Assembly (NCBI RefSeq): GCF_002813755.1
Contig: NZ_CP018061.1
Span: 676,501 to 740,500 of the forward strand
DNA from: Enterococcus mundtii
GTDB lineage: Bacteria > Bacillota > Bacilli > Lactobacillales > Enterococcaceae
Direction: 5' to 3'
Length of the DNA: 64,000 nt
Shown here in pieces: positions 55,765-63,651 of this stretch. The position numbers and the translations under genes were made by a program. Numbering within the stretch: position 1 is the stretch's first letter; each line of letters starts with the position of its first letter. Under the pieces are notes generated by a model. The model did no database searches, had not been told where the DNA came from, and was given only the letters and a program-made list of their open reading frames with translations.

Positions 55765-55940
55765 AGTTTATTCCAATAGCAAAAAATGGATGCTACCTCA
55801 TAATCGAATAAAATGACTTCGCATAATGTATTTGGTAATAAGTTGAAAAATGGAGTTTTACTTTTGTTGCTATTTTTTTAAAAGAGCAGAAATATAATAG
55901 GGGATTGTGACCTATGGCATCTCAGGATTCCTAAAACTAA
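55765..55940. other. Intergenic region before the repeat element
   Basis: AT-rich, no gene or clear terminator. It ends with CTCAGGATTCCT (55921-55932), the left arm of a 12-bp inverted repeat whose other arm is at 56209-56220, enclosing tRNA-Arg. Confidence 0.4.
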
Positions 55941-56033
55941 ATAAACAGTGTTCATAAGAAATAAGCCCGCCCCCCAAAATACAAGAACCAATTTCTGGGG
56001 AGCAGGCTTATTTCTCGGAGCTGAACATCACTA
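55941..56033. repeat. Solitary hairpin element related to the 60107 array
   Basis: Begins ATAAACAGTGTTC (55941), one base different from ATAAACGGTGTTC that opens the array units. GAAATAAGCC (55958-55967) pairs with GGCTTATTTC (56005-56014), with further pairing inside, and AGTGTTC pairs with GAAC further out. GGAGCTGA (56018-56025) also matches array unit 1. On the reverse strand it lies just past the tRNA and could act as its terminator. Confidence 0.6.
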
Positions 56034-56059
56034 TCACAAACTCGTGATAAGTTCTAAGA

Positions 56060-56133
<74 letters not shown>

Positions 56134-56149
56134 AAGCATCAATACTATT

Positions 56150-56178
56150 ATTTTAGCGCTTTGAAGGCATACATGCAA
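56150..56178 (-). promoter_or_regulatory. Promoter of tRNA-Arg
   Basis: Reverse strand: TTGCAT (56173-56178), 17-bp spacer, TAAAAT (56150-56155), placing the transcription start about 10 bp before the tRNA. Confidence 0.65.
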
Positions 56179-56254
56179 GCTGATTTTAGAGCAAAACGTT
56201 TCCAATAAAGGAATCCTGAGTGGTAGAATGATGGTGATAAAGGGGGTTTTGATT

Positions 56255-56419
56255 ATGTCTGATAAGCCAAAAGAAGAAGTAATTGCAGAACGTTTAGATG
56301 AAGCAAAAAGAGAACGTGAAGAAATTACGAAAGAGGCAATCCACAAACACGAAGAAGAAAAACCTGTAGAAAAAGAAAGTCGCAAATTTACGTTTACTAA
56401 AAAAGAAGATTTATTATAA
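56255..56419 (+). CDS. Small charged hypothetical protein
   Basis: A 54-residue, highly charged protein (MSDKPKEEVIAERLDEAKREREEITKEAIHKHEEEKPVEKES then RKFTFTKKEDLL), likely one long helix. No family recognised, though short Lys/Glu proteins of this kind are common in enterococci. AAGGGGG precedes ATG 56255; the frame reaching 56228 lacks a site. A terminator follows. Confidence 0.65.
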   Translation: MSDKPKEEVIAERLDEAKREREEITKEAIHKHEEEKPVEKESRKFTFTKKEDLL

Positions 56420-56436
56420 GCATATCTGTGGAACAA

Positions 56437-56471
56437 CAAAAAAAGATCTGGGAATCTCAGATCTTTTTTTG
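56437..56471. terminator. Convergent terminator
   Basis: CAAAAAAAGATCTG (56437-56450) pairs with CAGATCTTTTTTTG (56458-56471). It serves the small gene on the plus strand and pepS on the reverse strand. Confidence 0.88.
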
Positions 56472-56479
56472 TTTTAGTA

Positions 56480-57712
56480 TTACGCCCAGTCGCCATTTCT
56501 GAAGATCGGTACGCGTGAGCCATCTTCGCGGATGCCATCAATATCCATTTTATCTGAACCAACCATGAAGTCCACGTGCGTCTGGCTTCGATTCAAGCCT
56601 GCAGCTGCCAATTCTTCATCGGTCATTTCTGTTCCACCTTGCACACTAAACGCATAGGCTGAACCAAGTGCTAAATGGTTTGAAGCATTTTCGTCGAATA
56701 ATGTGTTATAGAAGATGATACCAGATTGTGAAATCGGTGAAGGATCAGGAACTAGAGCAACTTCGCCTAAACGACGTGCACCTTCATCGGTATCTAGTAG
56801 TTTTGCTAAGACTTCTTGTCCTTGTTCCGCTGAAAAATCAACGACTTTGCCGTCTTTAAAAGTAAATTTCATTCCAGTAATGGTCGTTCCTGCATAACTT
56901 AAAGGTTTCGTACTTGAGATATATCCATCAACGCGATGACTATCAGGTGCTGTGAAGACTTCTTCTGTTGGCATGTTTGCCATGAATTTTTCATCACGAG
57001 CATTATAGCTTCCAGCGCCTTCCCACAAGTGATTTTTCGGCAAGCCAATTACGATATCTGTCCCTGGGGCAGTATAATGTAAAGCTGTAAATTGTTCCTT
57101 GTTCAATTCTTCTGCTTTTGTCGCTAATTTTTCATCGTGATTTTTCCAAGCAATTACAGGATCAGATTCATAAATGCGTGTCGTTTTGAAAATCTCATCC
57201 CACAATGCGTCGACTTGTTCTTCCTCTGGTAGATCAGGGAATACTTTTGCTGCCCACTGTTTCCCAGCAGCTGCGACAACTGTCCAACTTACTTTGTTTG
57301 ATTGTGTCGCTTTTCTTAGATTCATCAATGCTTTTCCAACTGCTGATTGATAAGTGGCTACACGATCATTGTCGACTCCTGCGAATGCGTCTGGATCAGA
57401 AGAAACAACGCTGATTCTGCTCGCACCTTTTTCAATCCAATCATCTGCTTGATCGATTTTATATTGTGGAACTGTAGTGATTCGATCATCTGCTGCGTGA
57501 GTCAAGAATTCTTTTTGAATGATATCGTCTGTCCATTGAACGATCACCTCATCTGCGCCTAATTGATAAGCCTCTTTCGTGATCAATCGGGCTAATTCCG
57601 CTTGCTCTACATTGATTTGTAAGACTACTGTGTGCCCTTTCGATACATTGACCCCTGTTTCTGCAATTAAACGGGCGTATTTTTTTAAATTAACATTAAA
57701 ATCAGCTAACAT
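56480..57712 (-). CDS. pepS: M29-family aminopeptidase PepS
   Basis: A 410-residue metallo-aminopeptidase of the thermophilic aminopeptidase (M29) family. Metal-ligand regions include NMPTEEVFTAPDSHRVDGYI (Glu and His), ELGEVALVP-like LGEVALVPDPSPIS, and NTLFDENASNHLALGSAY; the C-terminus holds HVDFMVGSDKMDIDGI. It trims peptides in the cytosol. GAGGAGGAA precedes ATG 57712; extra ATGs upstream overlap that site. It is divergent from the TetR gene. Confidence 0.92.
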   Translation of the reverse strand: MLADFNVNLKKYARLIAETGVNVSKGHTVVLQINVEQAELARLITKEAYQLGADEVIVQWTDDIIQKEFLTHAADDRITTVPQYKIDQADDWIEKGASRISVVSSDPDAFAGVDNDRVATYQSAVGKALMNLRKATQSNKVSWTVVAAAGKQWAAKVFPDLPEEEQVDALWDEIFKTTRIYESDPVIAWKNHDEKLATKAEELNKEQFTALHYTAPGTDIVIGLPKNHLWEGAGSYNARDEKFMANMPTEEVFTAPDSHRVDGYISSTKPLSYAGTTITGMKFTFKDGKVVDFSAEQGQEVLAKLLDTDEGARRLGEVALVPDPSPISQSGIIFYNTLFDENASNHLALGSAYAFSVQGGTEMTDEELAAAGLNRSQTHVDFMVGSDKMDIDGIREDGSRVPIFRNGDWA

Positions 57713-57755
57713 AATTAAATTCCTCCTCATCATATTTTTTGTAATTCCTCATTGT

Positions 57756-57784
57756 ATGATAACATTTTATTAGAAGTGAAACAA
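57756..57784 (-). promoter_or_regulatory. Promoter of pepS
   Basis: Reverse strand: TTGTTT (57779-57784), 17-bp spacer, TATCAT (57756-57761), about 44 bp before the start codon. Confidence 0.6.
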
Positions 57785-57889
57785 ATAAACATCTGATAAA
57801 ATAATCATTTGTTTTTAATTAGAAAACAGAAAAAAGCATTGATATCCGAGTATAATGACAGAAAAATTTGTAAAAAATAAAAAAACAAG

Positions 57890-57918
57890 TTTTGCTTATT
57901 GAAAAAAAATGGTACAAT
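57890..57918 (+). promoter_or_regulatory. Promoter of the TetR gene
   Basis: TACAAT (57913-57918) preceded by TGG (extended -10), with TTTTGC 17 bp upstream as a weak -35. The gap of 260 bp shared with pepS is a likely place for a TetR operator, but I see no convincing palindrome. Confidence 0.5.
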
Positions 57919-57972
57919 AGTATTAATCAATGGTGGAAGCGTTATAAAAAATTTCAAGGAGATTAGAAAATT

Positions 57973-58542
57973 ATGGCAAGAAAAAAAACGATAACAAAGG
58001 AGCAGATTTTGGCAGCCGCCTATGAAGTTGCTGCCAATGAAGGATTTTCAAAATTCACTGCGAGAAACATTGCAAATAAAATGAACTGTTCTACTCAACC
58101 AATCTATTTAGAGTTTAAAAATATGGATGATTTGAAACACGCGCTATTTGAGCAAATCTACGATTATCTAAAATACGAAGTCTTTCCTGTAGAACATACC
58201 GGCAATACGATTGTCGATCTAGCGTTGAATTACATCCATTTCGCAAATCGTGAAAAGAAATTATATAGCTCACTTTACTTGGAAGAGTATGGCGGCGGAA
58301 GAGAGATGCAAAATTTCTCCTATAATTACTTTATGGACGTAGTGAAAGAAGATCCAAAATACATGGACTTGTCAGATGATAAACTAGTCTCGCTTCACAA
58401 TGGGACTTGGATCATTGCAACAGGTATCGCAGCTTTGATGTCATCGAATATCATCCATCCGACGGATACACAAATCGAAAAGATGATCCAAGACAGCATC
58501 AATGCCATTTTAAGCTTAAAAGATCCGATTGAAGTAGACTGA
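57973..58542 (+). CDS. TetR-family regulator
   Basis: A 189-residue TetR regulator. The N-terminal DNA-binding domain (TKEQILAAAYEVAANEGFSKFTARNIANKMNCSTQPIYLEFKNMDDLKHAL) is typical; the C-terminal ligand domain is helical and uncharacterised. TTTCAAGGAG precedes ATG 57973. It is divergent from pepS and convergent with the flavodoxin gene. Ligand and targets are unknown. Confidence 0.88.
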   Translation: MARKKTITKEQILAAAYEVAANEGFSKFTARNIANKMNCSTQPIYLEFKNMDDLKHALFEQIYDYLKYEVFPVEHTGNTIVDLALNYIHFANREKKLYSSLYLEEYGGGREMQNFSYNYFMDVVKEDPKYMDLSDDKLVSLHNGTWIIATGIAALMSSNIIHPTDTQIEKMIQDSINAILSLKDPIEVD

Positions 58543-58616
58543 TCTGCTTATTTGAAAAATTGATCGACCCCATTTGATAGTAATGCCTTGATTTACAAAA
58601 CGTAATGCTTCTAAAC

Positions 58617-58652
58617 AAAAAGAAGGATGTGGTAAACACATCCTTCTTTTTG
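58617..58652. terminator. Convergent terminator between tetR and flavodoxin
   Basis: AGAAGGATGTG (58621-58631) pairs with CACATCCTTCT (58637-58647), with A-run and T-run flanks on both strands. Confidence 0.9.
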
Positions 58653-58655
58653 TGA

Positions 58656-59099
58656 TTAAGATAACATGGATACAAGAGATTTTGCGAACGCTTCAAGATT
58701 TTCAATATCTTCTTCCTCAGCGTTTAAATCAACTTTCACACTTTCGGCACCTTTAACAGCACCAGTTTTTGCAAAGGCAGCATCAAAATCGTCCACTGAC
58801 TTACAAAACTCATCATAGAAAGTATCTCCAGATCCACACACTCCGTAGATTTTTCCAGGTAATTCAAGTTCTTGTAAGTCCTCATAGAAATCAACGATTT
58901 CGTCCGGTAGATCACCGTCATCGTATGTATAAGTAGCAACTACGCAAATATCTGCTTCTTGAAAGTCTTCTGCATCTACTTGTGTGCATTCATTGATTTC
59001 AACATCGATATCCATATTTTCCAGAGCCTCTGCAACAATATCGGCGATTTCTTCCGTGTTACCAGTCATACTTGCATAAACGATTTTTGCTAAAGCCAT
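58656..59099 (-). CDS. Flavodoxin
   Basis: A 147-residue acidic short-chain flavodoxin. The FMN phosphate loop is SMTGNTEEIADIV; VATYTYDDGDLPDEI and VCGSGDTFYDEFC are the isoalloxazine-binding loops. It carries single electrons in place of ferredoxin. AGGAGGCG precedes ATG 59099; the longer frame to 59138 lies in the promoter region. Monocistronic. Confidence 0.92.
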   Translation of the reverse strand: MALAKIVYASMTGNTEEIADIVAEALENMDIDVEINECTQVDAEDFQEADICVVATYTYDDGDLPDEIVDFYEDLQELELPGKIYGVCGSGDTFYDEFCKSVDDFDAAFAKTGAVKGAESVKVDLNAEEEDIENLEAFAKSLVSMLS

Positions 59100-59144
59100 A
59101 AGGCGCCTCCTAAATTTTAATGAATAGCATTTCAACAACTACCA

Positions 59145-59150
59145 ATTATA
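59145..59150 (-). promoter_or_regulatory. Extended -10 of the flavodoxin gene
   Basis: Reverse strand TATAAT preceded by TGG (TTGGTATAAT), 45 bp before the start codon. Confidence 0.55.
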
Positions 59151-59199
59151 CCAAAAGTTTGAGAAAAAGGAAGCGAGATTTATAAAGGTACTATGGGAT

Positions 59200-59229
59200 T
59201 TGGCTAAATACTTCCTACTATGTTAAAAT
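59200..59229 (+). promoter_or_regulatory. Promoter of map
   Basis: TTGGCT (59200-59205), 18-bp spacer, TAAAAT (59224-59229) preceded by TGT (extended -10), 32 bp before the start. Confidence 0.55.
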
Positions 59230-59261
59230 AAAAAGGATTTGTAAAAAGGAGACGAGAATAG

Positions 59262-60026
59262 ATGATAACATTAAAATCAGCACGTGAGATCGAAGCAATG
59301 GCAGAGTCTGGTGCATTATTAGCAGATGTCCATAAAAATCTGCGAGACTTCATTAAACCAGGAGTAACTAGTTGGGATATCGAAGTATTTGTGCGTAATT
59401 ATATTGAAAGTCATGGCGGAGTCGCTGCCCAAATTGGATTTGAAGGATACGAATATGCGACATGTATCAGCATCAATGATGAGATCTGTCATGGGTTTCC
59501 CCGAAAAAAACCACTTAAAAGTGGTGACTTAGTGAAAGTAGATATGTGTATCGACTTAAAAGGCGGAATCTCTGATTCTTGTTGGGCATATGTGGTCGGT
59601 GAATCCACACCTGAAATTGATCGATTGATGGAAGTGACAAAAAAAGCACTATATATCGGCATTGAGCAAGCACAAGTTGGTAATCGTATTGGGGATATTG
59701 GTCATGCAATCCAAACGTACGTCGAAGGAGAAAATCTAGGAATCGTACGAGACTTTGTTGGACATGGGGTAGGACCAACGATCCATGAAGAACCAACTAT
59801 TCCTCACTATGGTGAACCTGGCAAAGGGCTAAGATTAAAAGAAGGTATGGTCATTACGATCGAGCCAATGGTCAATACAGGAACATGGAAAATGAAAATG
59901 GACCCAAATGGTTGGACAGCGTATACCAGAGATGGTGGGTTATCTTGCCAATATGAACACACATTGGCTATCACTAAAGATGGTCCAAAAATCTTGACTT
60001 CTCAAGGTGAGGAAGGAACTTATTAA
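59262..60026 (+). CDS. map: Methionine aminopeptidase, type I
   Basis: A 254-residue M24A enzyme removing N-terminal Met. Metal ligands: Asp in VKVDMCIDLKGGISDSCWAYVVG, His in VGHGVGPTIHEEPTIPHYG, Glu in MVITIEPMVNTG and in CQYEHTLAIT. The segment TGTWKMKMDPNGWTAYTRDGGLS is typical of map in this group. AAAAAGGAGAC precedes ATG 59262. It lies before the hairpin array and yihY, as in E. faecalis near the epa locus. Confidence 0.93.
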   Translation: MITLKSAREIEAMAESGALLADVHKNLRDFIKPGVTSWDIEVFVRNYIESHGGVAAQIGFEGYEYATCISINDEICHGFPRKKPLKSGDLVKVDMCIDLKGGISDSCWAYVVGESTPEIDRLMEVTKKALYIGIEQAQVGNRIGDIGHAIQTYVEGENLGIVRDFVGHGVGPTIHEEPTIPHYGEPGKGLRLKEGMVITIEPMVNTGTWKMKMDPNGWTAYTRDGGLSCQYEHTLAITKDGPKILTSQGEEGTY

Positions 60027-60041
60027 GTTCTTCTTTCCGTG

Positions 60042-60092
60042 AACAGTTTTCAAACTGTTTGATTAACTAGAGAAAGTTGTAGATGACTTTCT
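60042..60092 (+). terminator. Hairpins after map
   Basis: Two stems: AACAGTTT/AAACTGTT (60042-60059) and AGAAAGT/ACTTTCT (60071-60092) followed by TCTTC. Likely the map terminator, though T-tracts are short. Confidence 0.5.
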
Positions 60093-60106
60093 TCTTCAAA
60101 TAATGG

Positions 60107-60226
60107 ATAAAAGTTGTAGGAAAGCTAGTAACTAAGATAGTAGGGTGGCAATTGGAAAAATATGTCTATTATTTTCTGGTTTGCCACCCTTTTCCTCAGT
60201 GTTATTAGCTTTTTTTTACAACCTAG
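60107..60226 (+). repeat. Array unit 0 (degenerate opening)
   Basis: Outer stem AAAGCTA with TAGCTTT and TAAC with GTTA; inner stem GGGTGGCAA with TTGCCACCC; apex GGAAAAATATG...TATTTTC. A run of eight T follows the outer stem, so this copy resembles a terminator. Confidence 0.7.
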
Positions 60227-60347
60227 ATAAACGGTGTTCAAAAGCCAGCTCCTTCAATATTAAGGCAAAATTTGAAAAAATATGAAGAGCTATTTTCTCA
60301 AATTCTACCTTAATACTTGGAGCTGACCGGCTTTTTCACACCCTATG
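60227..60347 (+). repeat. Array unit 1
   Basis: Outer AAAGCC/GGCTTT and AGCTCC/GGAGCT, second stem TATTAAGG/CCTTAATA, inner AATTTGA/TCAAATT; four extra bases (GACC) bulge on the 3' side. Confidence 0.8.
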
Positions 60348-60465
60348 ATAAACGGTGTTCAAGAAGCAACACTTCAATAATAAGTAAAAAAAATCCAAAA
60401 TGAAAAAGCCATTTTCGATTTTTCTGCCTTATTACTCAGTGTAGACCGCTTCTTTCACAACCTTG
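60348..60465 (+). repeat. Array unit 2
   Basis: Outer AGAAGC/GCTTCT and ACACT/AGTGT, second stem AATAAG/CTTATT, apex AAAATGAAAAAGCCATTTTC; bulge AGACC on the 3' side. Confidence 0.8.
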
Positions 60466-60585
60466 ATAAACGGTGTACGAAAAGTTGACCTTCAACATTA
60501 AGCTAAAAAATCAAAAAATATGGGGAGCTATTTTCTGATTTTCTATCTTACTGCTCAGGTCAAAGCGCTTTTCTCACAACCTATG
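60466..60585 (+). repeat. Array unit 3
   Basis: Outer GAAAAG/CTTTTC and TTGACCT/AGGTCAA, weaker middle stem, apex AAAATATGGGGAGCTATTTTC. The opener is ATAAACGGTGTACG. Confidence 0.8.
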
Positions 60586-60705
60586 ATAAACGGTGTTCAA
60601 AAGCCAACTCCTACGATATTAAGAGCAACATCGAAAAAATATGAGAAGCTATTTTCTCGATGTTGCTCTTAATACTTGGAGCTAAGCGGCTTTTTCACAA
60701 CCTTG
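60586..60705 (+). repeat. Array unit 4
   Basis: Outer AAAAGCC/GGCTTTT, then TATTAAGAGCAACATCGA pairing perfectly over 18 bp with its complement (60657-60674), apex AAAAATATGAGAAGCTATTTTC. The yihY ribosome binding site (CAGGAG) follows directly. Confidence 0.8.
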
Positions 60706-60719
60706 AACAGGAGATTACT

Positions 60720-61643
60720 ATGAATATTTTGAATAAAATAAAACAACATAAGAATTTAATGCGTTTTATTGAGACGACGCAAAAGAGGATCGTTGATTCT
60801 GAAATGGGAACGACTTCAGTAGTTGTGGCTTATTATTTACTCTTATCTTTGTTTCCATTGATTATTGCGCTTGGAAATATTCTACCGTATCTTCAAATCG
60901 ATCAAGAAACTGTCTTGACTTATATTCGCCAAGTGATTCCTGAAACGATCTATCAGTTTATTGGACCGGCGGTAAAAAATTTGTTGACACAAAGTTCTGG
61001 TAGTTTGTTGTCATTGTCAGCTATTGCAGCTTTATGGTCAGCTAGTCAGAGTATCAATGCATTACAGATTGCCATGAATAAAGCGTATGGAGTTGAAAAT
61101 AGAGAAAATTTCATCATTGTCCGTTTCTTTTCCTTAATAGTTATCATCTTGTTCATGATTGCGATTAGTGGTGTCACTTTAGTACTTGGATTAGGACAAA
61201 TGATTTTAGAGGCGATTCAACCGATCTTTAAAATACCTGTAAACTTTATTGACCAATTCCAAACATTGAAATGGCCGATTACTTTGGTGGCATTATTTGT
61301 GATCATGTTTATGATTTATTGGATTGTACCAAATGCGCAATTGAAATTTAAAGCAGTGATTCCTGGTGCTGTATTTGCAACGACTGGTTGGATGTTGTTG
61401 TCACAAGTTTTTGGGATTTATGCTCGTTATTTTGCAACGCGTGTGAGCGGTTATCAAATCATCGGAAGTTTTATCGTTTTGATGCTTTGGTTAAACTTTG
61501 CTGCGACGATCATTATTCTTGGTGGAATCATCAATGCTGTTGTGCAAGAGTACATAACAGGAAACGAAATAAAAGAACGAAGAAGCATCACATCAACATG
61601 GCTTGGTAAACTAAAAAATAAATTTTCTCAAAAAAAGAATTAG
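60720..61643 (+). CDS. YihY/BrkB-family membrane protein
   Basis: A 307-residue YihY (formerly RNase BN) protein with six membrane helices. Family blocks: SVVVAYYLLLSLFPLIIALGNILPYL, IAALWSASQSINALQIAMNKAYGVENRENFI, AVIPGAVFATTGWMLLSQVFGIYA and GSFIVLMLWLNFAATIIILGGIINAV. Proposed as a lipid or polymer exporter; function is unproven. ACAGGAG precedes ATG 60720; a frame running to 60660 enters the last repeat unit and is rejected. It leads into the epa genes. Confidence 0.88.
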   Translation: MNILNKIKQHKNLMRFIETTQKRIVDSEMGTTSVVVAYYLLLSLFPLIIALGNILPYLQIDQETVLTYIRQVIPETIYQFIGPAVKNLLTQSSGSLLSLSAIAALWSASQSINALQIAMNKAYGVENRENFIIVRFFSLIVIILFMIAISGVTLVLGLGQMILEAIQPIFKIPVNFIDQFQTLKWPITLVALFVIMFMIYWIVPNAQLKFKAVIPGAVFATTGWMLLSQVFGIYARYFATRVSGYQIIGSFIVLMLWLNFAATIIILGGIINAVVQEYITGNEIKERRSITSTWLGKLKNKFSQKKN

Positions 61644-61720
61644 AAACACGAGTTCTTATTGTAAAATAGCGACAGTGTTTTATAATTATTAATGACTCTT
61701 TAAATAAAGTAGGTGCCCGT

Positions 61721-62851
61721 ATGCTGGTTTCTTTTAGTATGGTAATAAGGATTTTTTTGACAATTTTATTGTCTTTGATATTGACCCCCATTTTTAAAAT
61801 AATTTCAGTACAAACTGGGATGGTCGATAAACCGAATGAACGACGAATAAACAAAGTGCCGATGCCTTCAGCTGGTGGCTTACCTATCTTTGTTTCCTTC
61901 GTGATATCTAGTTTGTTTTTGTTCAAAGATATCATCCCTAAATTTTATATTCTACCTATATTATTGGCTGCATCCGTCATCGTGTTGACCGGATTACTTG
62001 ATGATAAATATGAACTTTCACCTAAGCAAAAAAGTATTGGCATTTTATTAGCGGCTTTGATCGTCTATTTCATCGCTGATATCAGAATCGATTCTTTTAC
62101 CTTACCATTCTTAGGTTATATCCAATTAGGTTGGCTTAGTTTTCCTGTTACCATTTTTTGGATTTTTGGGATTACTAATGCAGTCAATTTGATTGATGGT
62201 TTAGATGGCTTAGCAGCAGGGATATCTTTGATTGGCTTGATGACCATTGGTATTATTGGCTACTTTTTTTTACATGCCTCAACAGTATATATACCTATAG
62301 TTATTTTTTGTTTAGTCGCAAGTATCATCGGCTTTTTCCCTTATAATTTTTATCCAGCCAAGATTTATTTAGGAGATACAGGTGCACTTTTCTTAGGCTT
62401 TATGATGGCGGTTTTATCTTTACAAGGATTAAAGAATGTTACGTTTGTTTCATCGATTTCTTTGTTGATCATCATGGGGGTACCTGTTACAGATACTTTT
62501 TTTGCAATCATTCGTAGAAAAGCGAATCGAGTATCATTTTCTACGGCTGATAAGAAGCATTTGCATCATCGATTGCTCGCTTTAGGCTTTACGCATAAAG
62601 GAGCTGTTTTGACGATCTACTCCATTGCTTTGATGTTTTCATTTACTGCAATGATCATGAATTATACGGGAAGCCTTGGAACGATCGCTTTGTTCTTAGT
62701 GATGCTATTTGCTGCTATTTTATTATTTGAATTGATCGGATTGATCAATGAAAAATACCAATTTATTCTAAAAACATTACGGTTTTTAGGGAATAAAGAA
62801 TACCGTACACAAGTGATGCAGAAATACTTTAAGAAATGGAAAAGACCTTAA
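61721..62851 (+). CDS. epaA: EpaA, undecaprenyl-phosphate sugar-1-phosphate transferase (TagO/WecA type)
   Basis: A 376-residue polytopic enzyme that starts polysaccharide synthesis by placing GlcNAc-1-P on undecaprenyl phosphate. Motifs: MVDKPNERRINKVPMPSAGGL, LLDDKYELSPKQKSIG, NAVNLIDGLDGLAAG, YLGDTGALFLGF and the HxHH loop KKHLHHRLLALGF. GTAGGTG precedes ATG 61721. The order map-yihY-epaA-epaB matches the enterococcal polysaccharide antigen locus. Its stop overlaps epaB. Confidence 0.9.
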   Translation: MLVSFSMVIRIFLTILLSLILTPIFKIISVQTGMVDKPNERRINKVPMPSAGGLPIFVSFVISSLFLFKDIIPKFYILPILLAASVIVLTGLLDDKYELSPKQKSIGILLAALIVYFIADIRIDSFTLPFLGYIQLGWLSFPVTIFWIFGITNAVNLIDGLDGLAAGISLIGLMTIGIIGYFFLHASTVYIPIVIFCLVASIIGFFPYNFYPAKIYLGDTGALFLGFMMAVLSLQGLKNVTFVSSISLLIIMGVPVTDTFFAIIRRKANRVSFSTADKKHLHHRLLALGFTHKGAVLTIYSIALMFSFTAMIMNYTGSLGTIALFLVMLFAAILLFELIGLINEKYQFILKTLRFLGNKEYRTQVMQKYFKKWKRP

Positions 62852-63651
62852 TGGAGAACAATAAAAAAATGCCGATTTTAATTAGCATTGTGACAGCAAA
62901 TAGTAAAAAAATATTCCAGACATTAGATACGATCATTGCGACGATCGGTGAAGAACCGGCAATTGAATTTCAAATTTTTGATAATAACTCGACACCTGAA
63001 TACCAAGATCGATTACGCGAATATTTAAAATATCCGTTCGTGAATATTTATTTCAATAATGAAAACCGAGGCTTTGGATTTGGTCATAACCATACCTTGC
63101 TCCAAAGCGCTGCACAATATGCGGTGATTTTTAATCCAGATATCTTAGTTGACGAGCAGACGGTGATCGATCTGGTTGCGCTCTTGGAAACGCATCCTGA
63201 ATGTGCGATGTTGGCACCTAAAATCTTGAATGAAGATGGGACGACTCAATACTTGATTAGACAGCGTTTAGCTCTATTCGACTATGTACTACGTTTCATT
63301 CCTTTCAAATTTGTCAAAAAAATGTTTGATCGGCGCTTGACTCGCTTTGAATGTCGTGATTTACCGGAGGATCGTGATTCTTATGTTCGCATGATTTCTG
63401 GTAGTTTTATGGTAGTAGATGTTGCGAAATTTAAATCAATCAATGGGTTTGATACTCGCTACTTTATGTATTTTGAAGATAATGATCTTTGTTTAAGTTT
63501 TGAAAAAGCAAACGAAAAAATCCTTTATACGCCACGTTACAGTGTCATCCATCTATATGGAAAAGGAGCACATCGTAATTTCAAGCTTTTTCGAATCTTT
63601 TTAAATTCAATGATGAAATTCTTCCATAAGTGGGGGTGGACTTTCTTCTAA
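62851..63651 (+). CDS. epaB: EpaB, GT2 glycosyltransferase (rhamnosyltransferase type)
   Basis: A 266-residue GT2 enzyme: ILISIVTANSKKIFQTLDTII, FDNNSTPEYQDRL, NNENRGFGFGHNHTL, VIFNPDILVD (DxD-like), and MISGSFMVVDVAKFKSINGFDTRYFMYFEDNDLC. The fold and motifs are those of rhamnosyltransferases. ATG 62851 sits on the epaA stop as TAATG; ATG 62836 inside epaA is possible. Transfers an early sugar of the Epa rhamnan backbone by analogy with E. faecalis. Confidence 0.86.
   Translation: MENNKKMPILISIVTANSKKIFQTLDTIIATIGEEPAIEFQIFDNNSTPEYQDRLREYLKYPFVNIYFNNENRGFGFGHNHTLLQSAAQYAVIFNPDILVDEQTVIDLVALLETHPECAMLAPKILNEDGTTQYLIRQRLALFDYVLRFIPFKFVKKMFDRRLTRFECRDLPEDRDSYVRMISGSFMVVDVAKFKSINGFDTRYFMYFEDNDLCLSFEKANEKILYTPRYSVIHLYGKGAHRNFKLFRIFLNSMMKFFHKWGWTFF

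Larger units (their letters stand above)
60107..60705 (+). repeat. Tandem array of five covarying hairpin repeats of about 120 bp
   Basis: Units begin at 60107, 60227, 60348, 60466 and 60586 (periods 120, 121, 118, 120). Each opens with ATAAACGGTGTTC (degenerate ATAAAAGTTGT in the first) and closes with TTTTTCACAACC. Each unit is one long hairpin whose outer stems differ but pair: AAAGCTA/TAGCTTT, AAAGCC/GGCTTT, AGAAGC/GCTTCT, GAAAAG/CTTTTC and AAAAGCC/GGCTTTT. Near the apex GAAAAAATATG and CTATTTTC recur. No open frame of interest crosses it. It ends 15 bp before the yihY start. Confidence 0.85.

Noticed and set aside
60107..60705. CRISPR array
   Set aside because: The shared segment recurs about every 120 bp, is short, and the intervening sequences are self-complementary hairpins; no cas genes are near.
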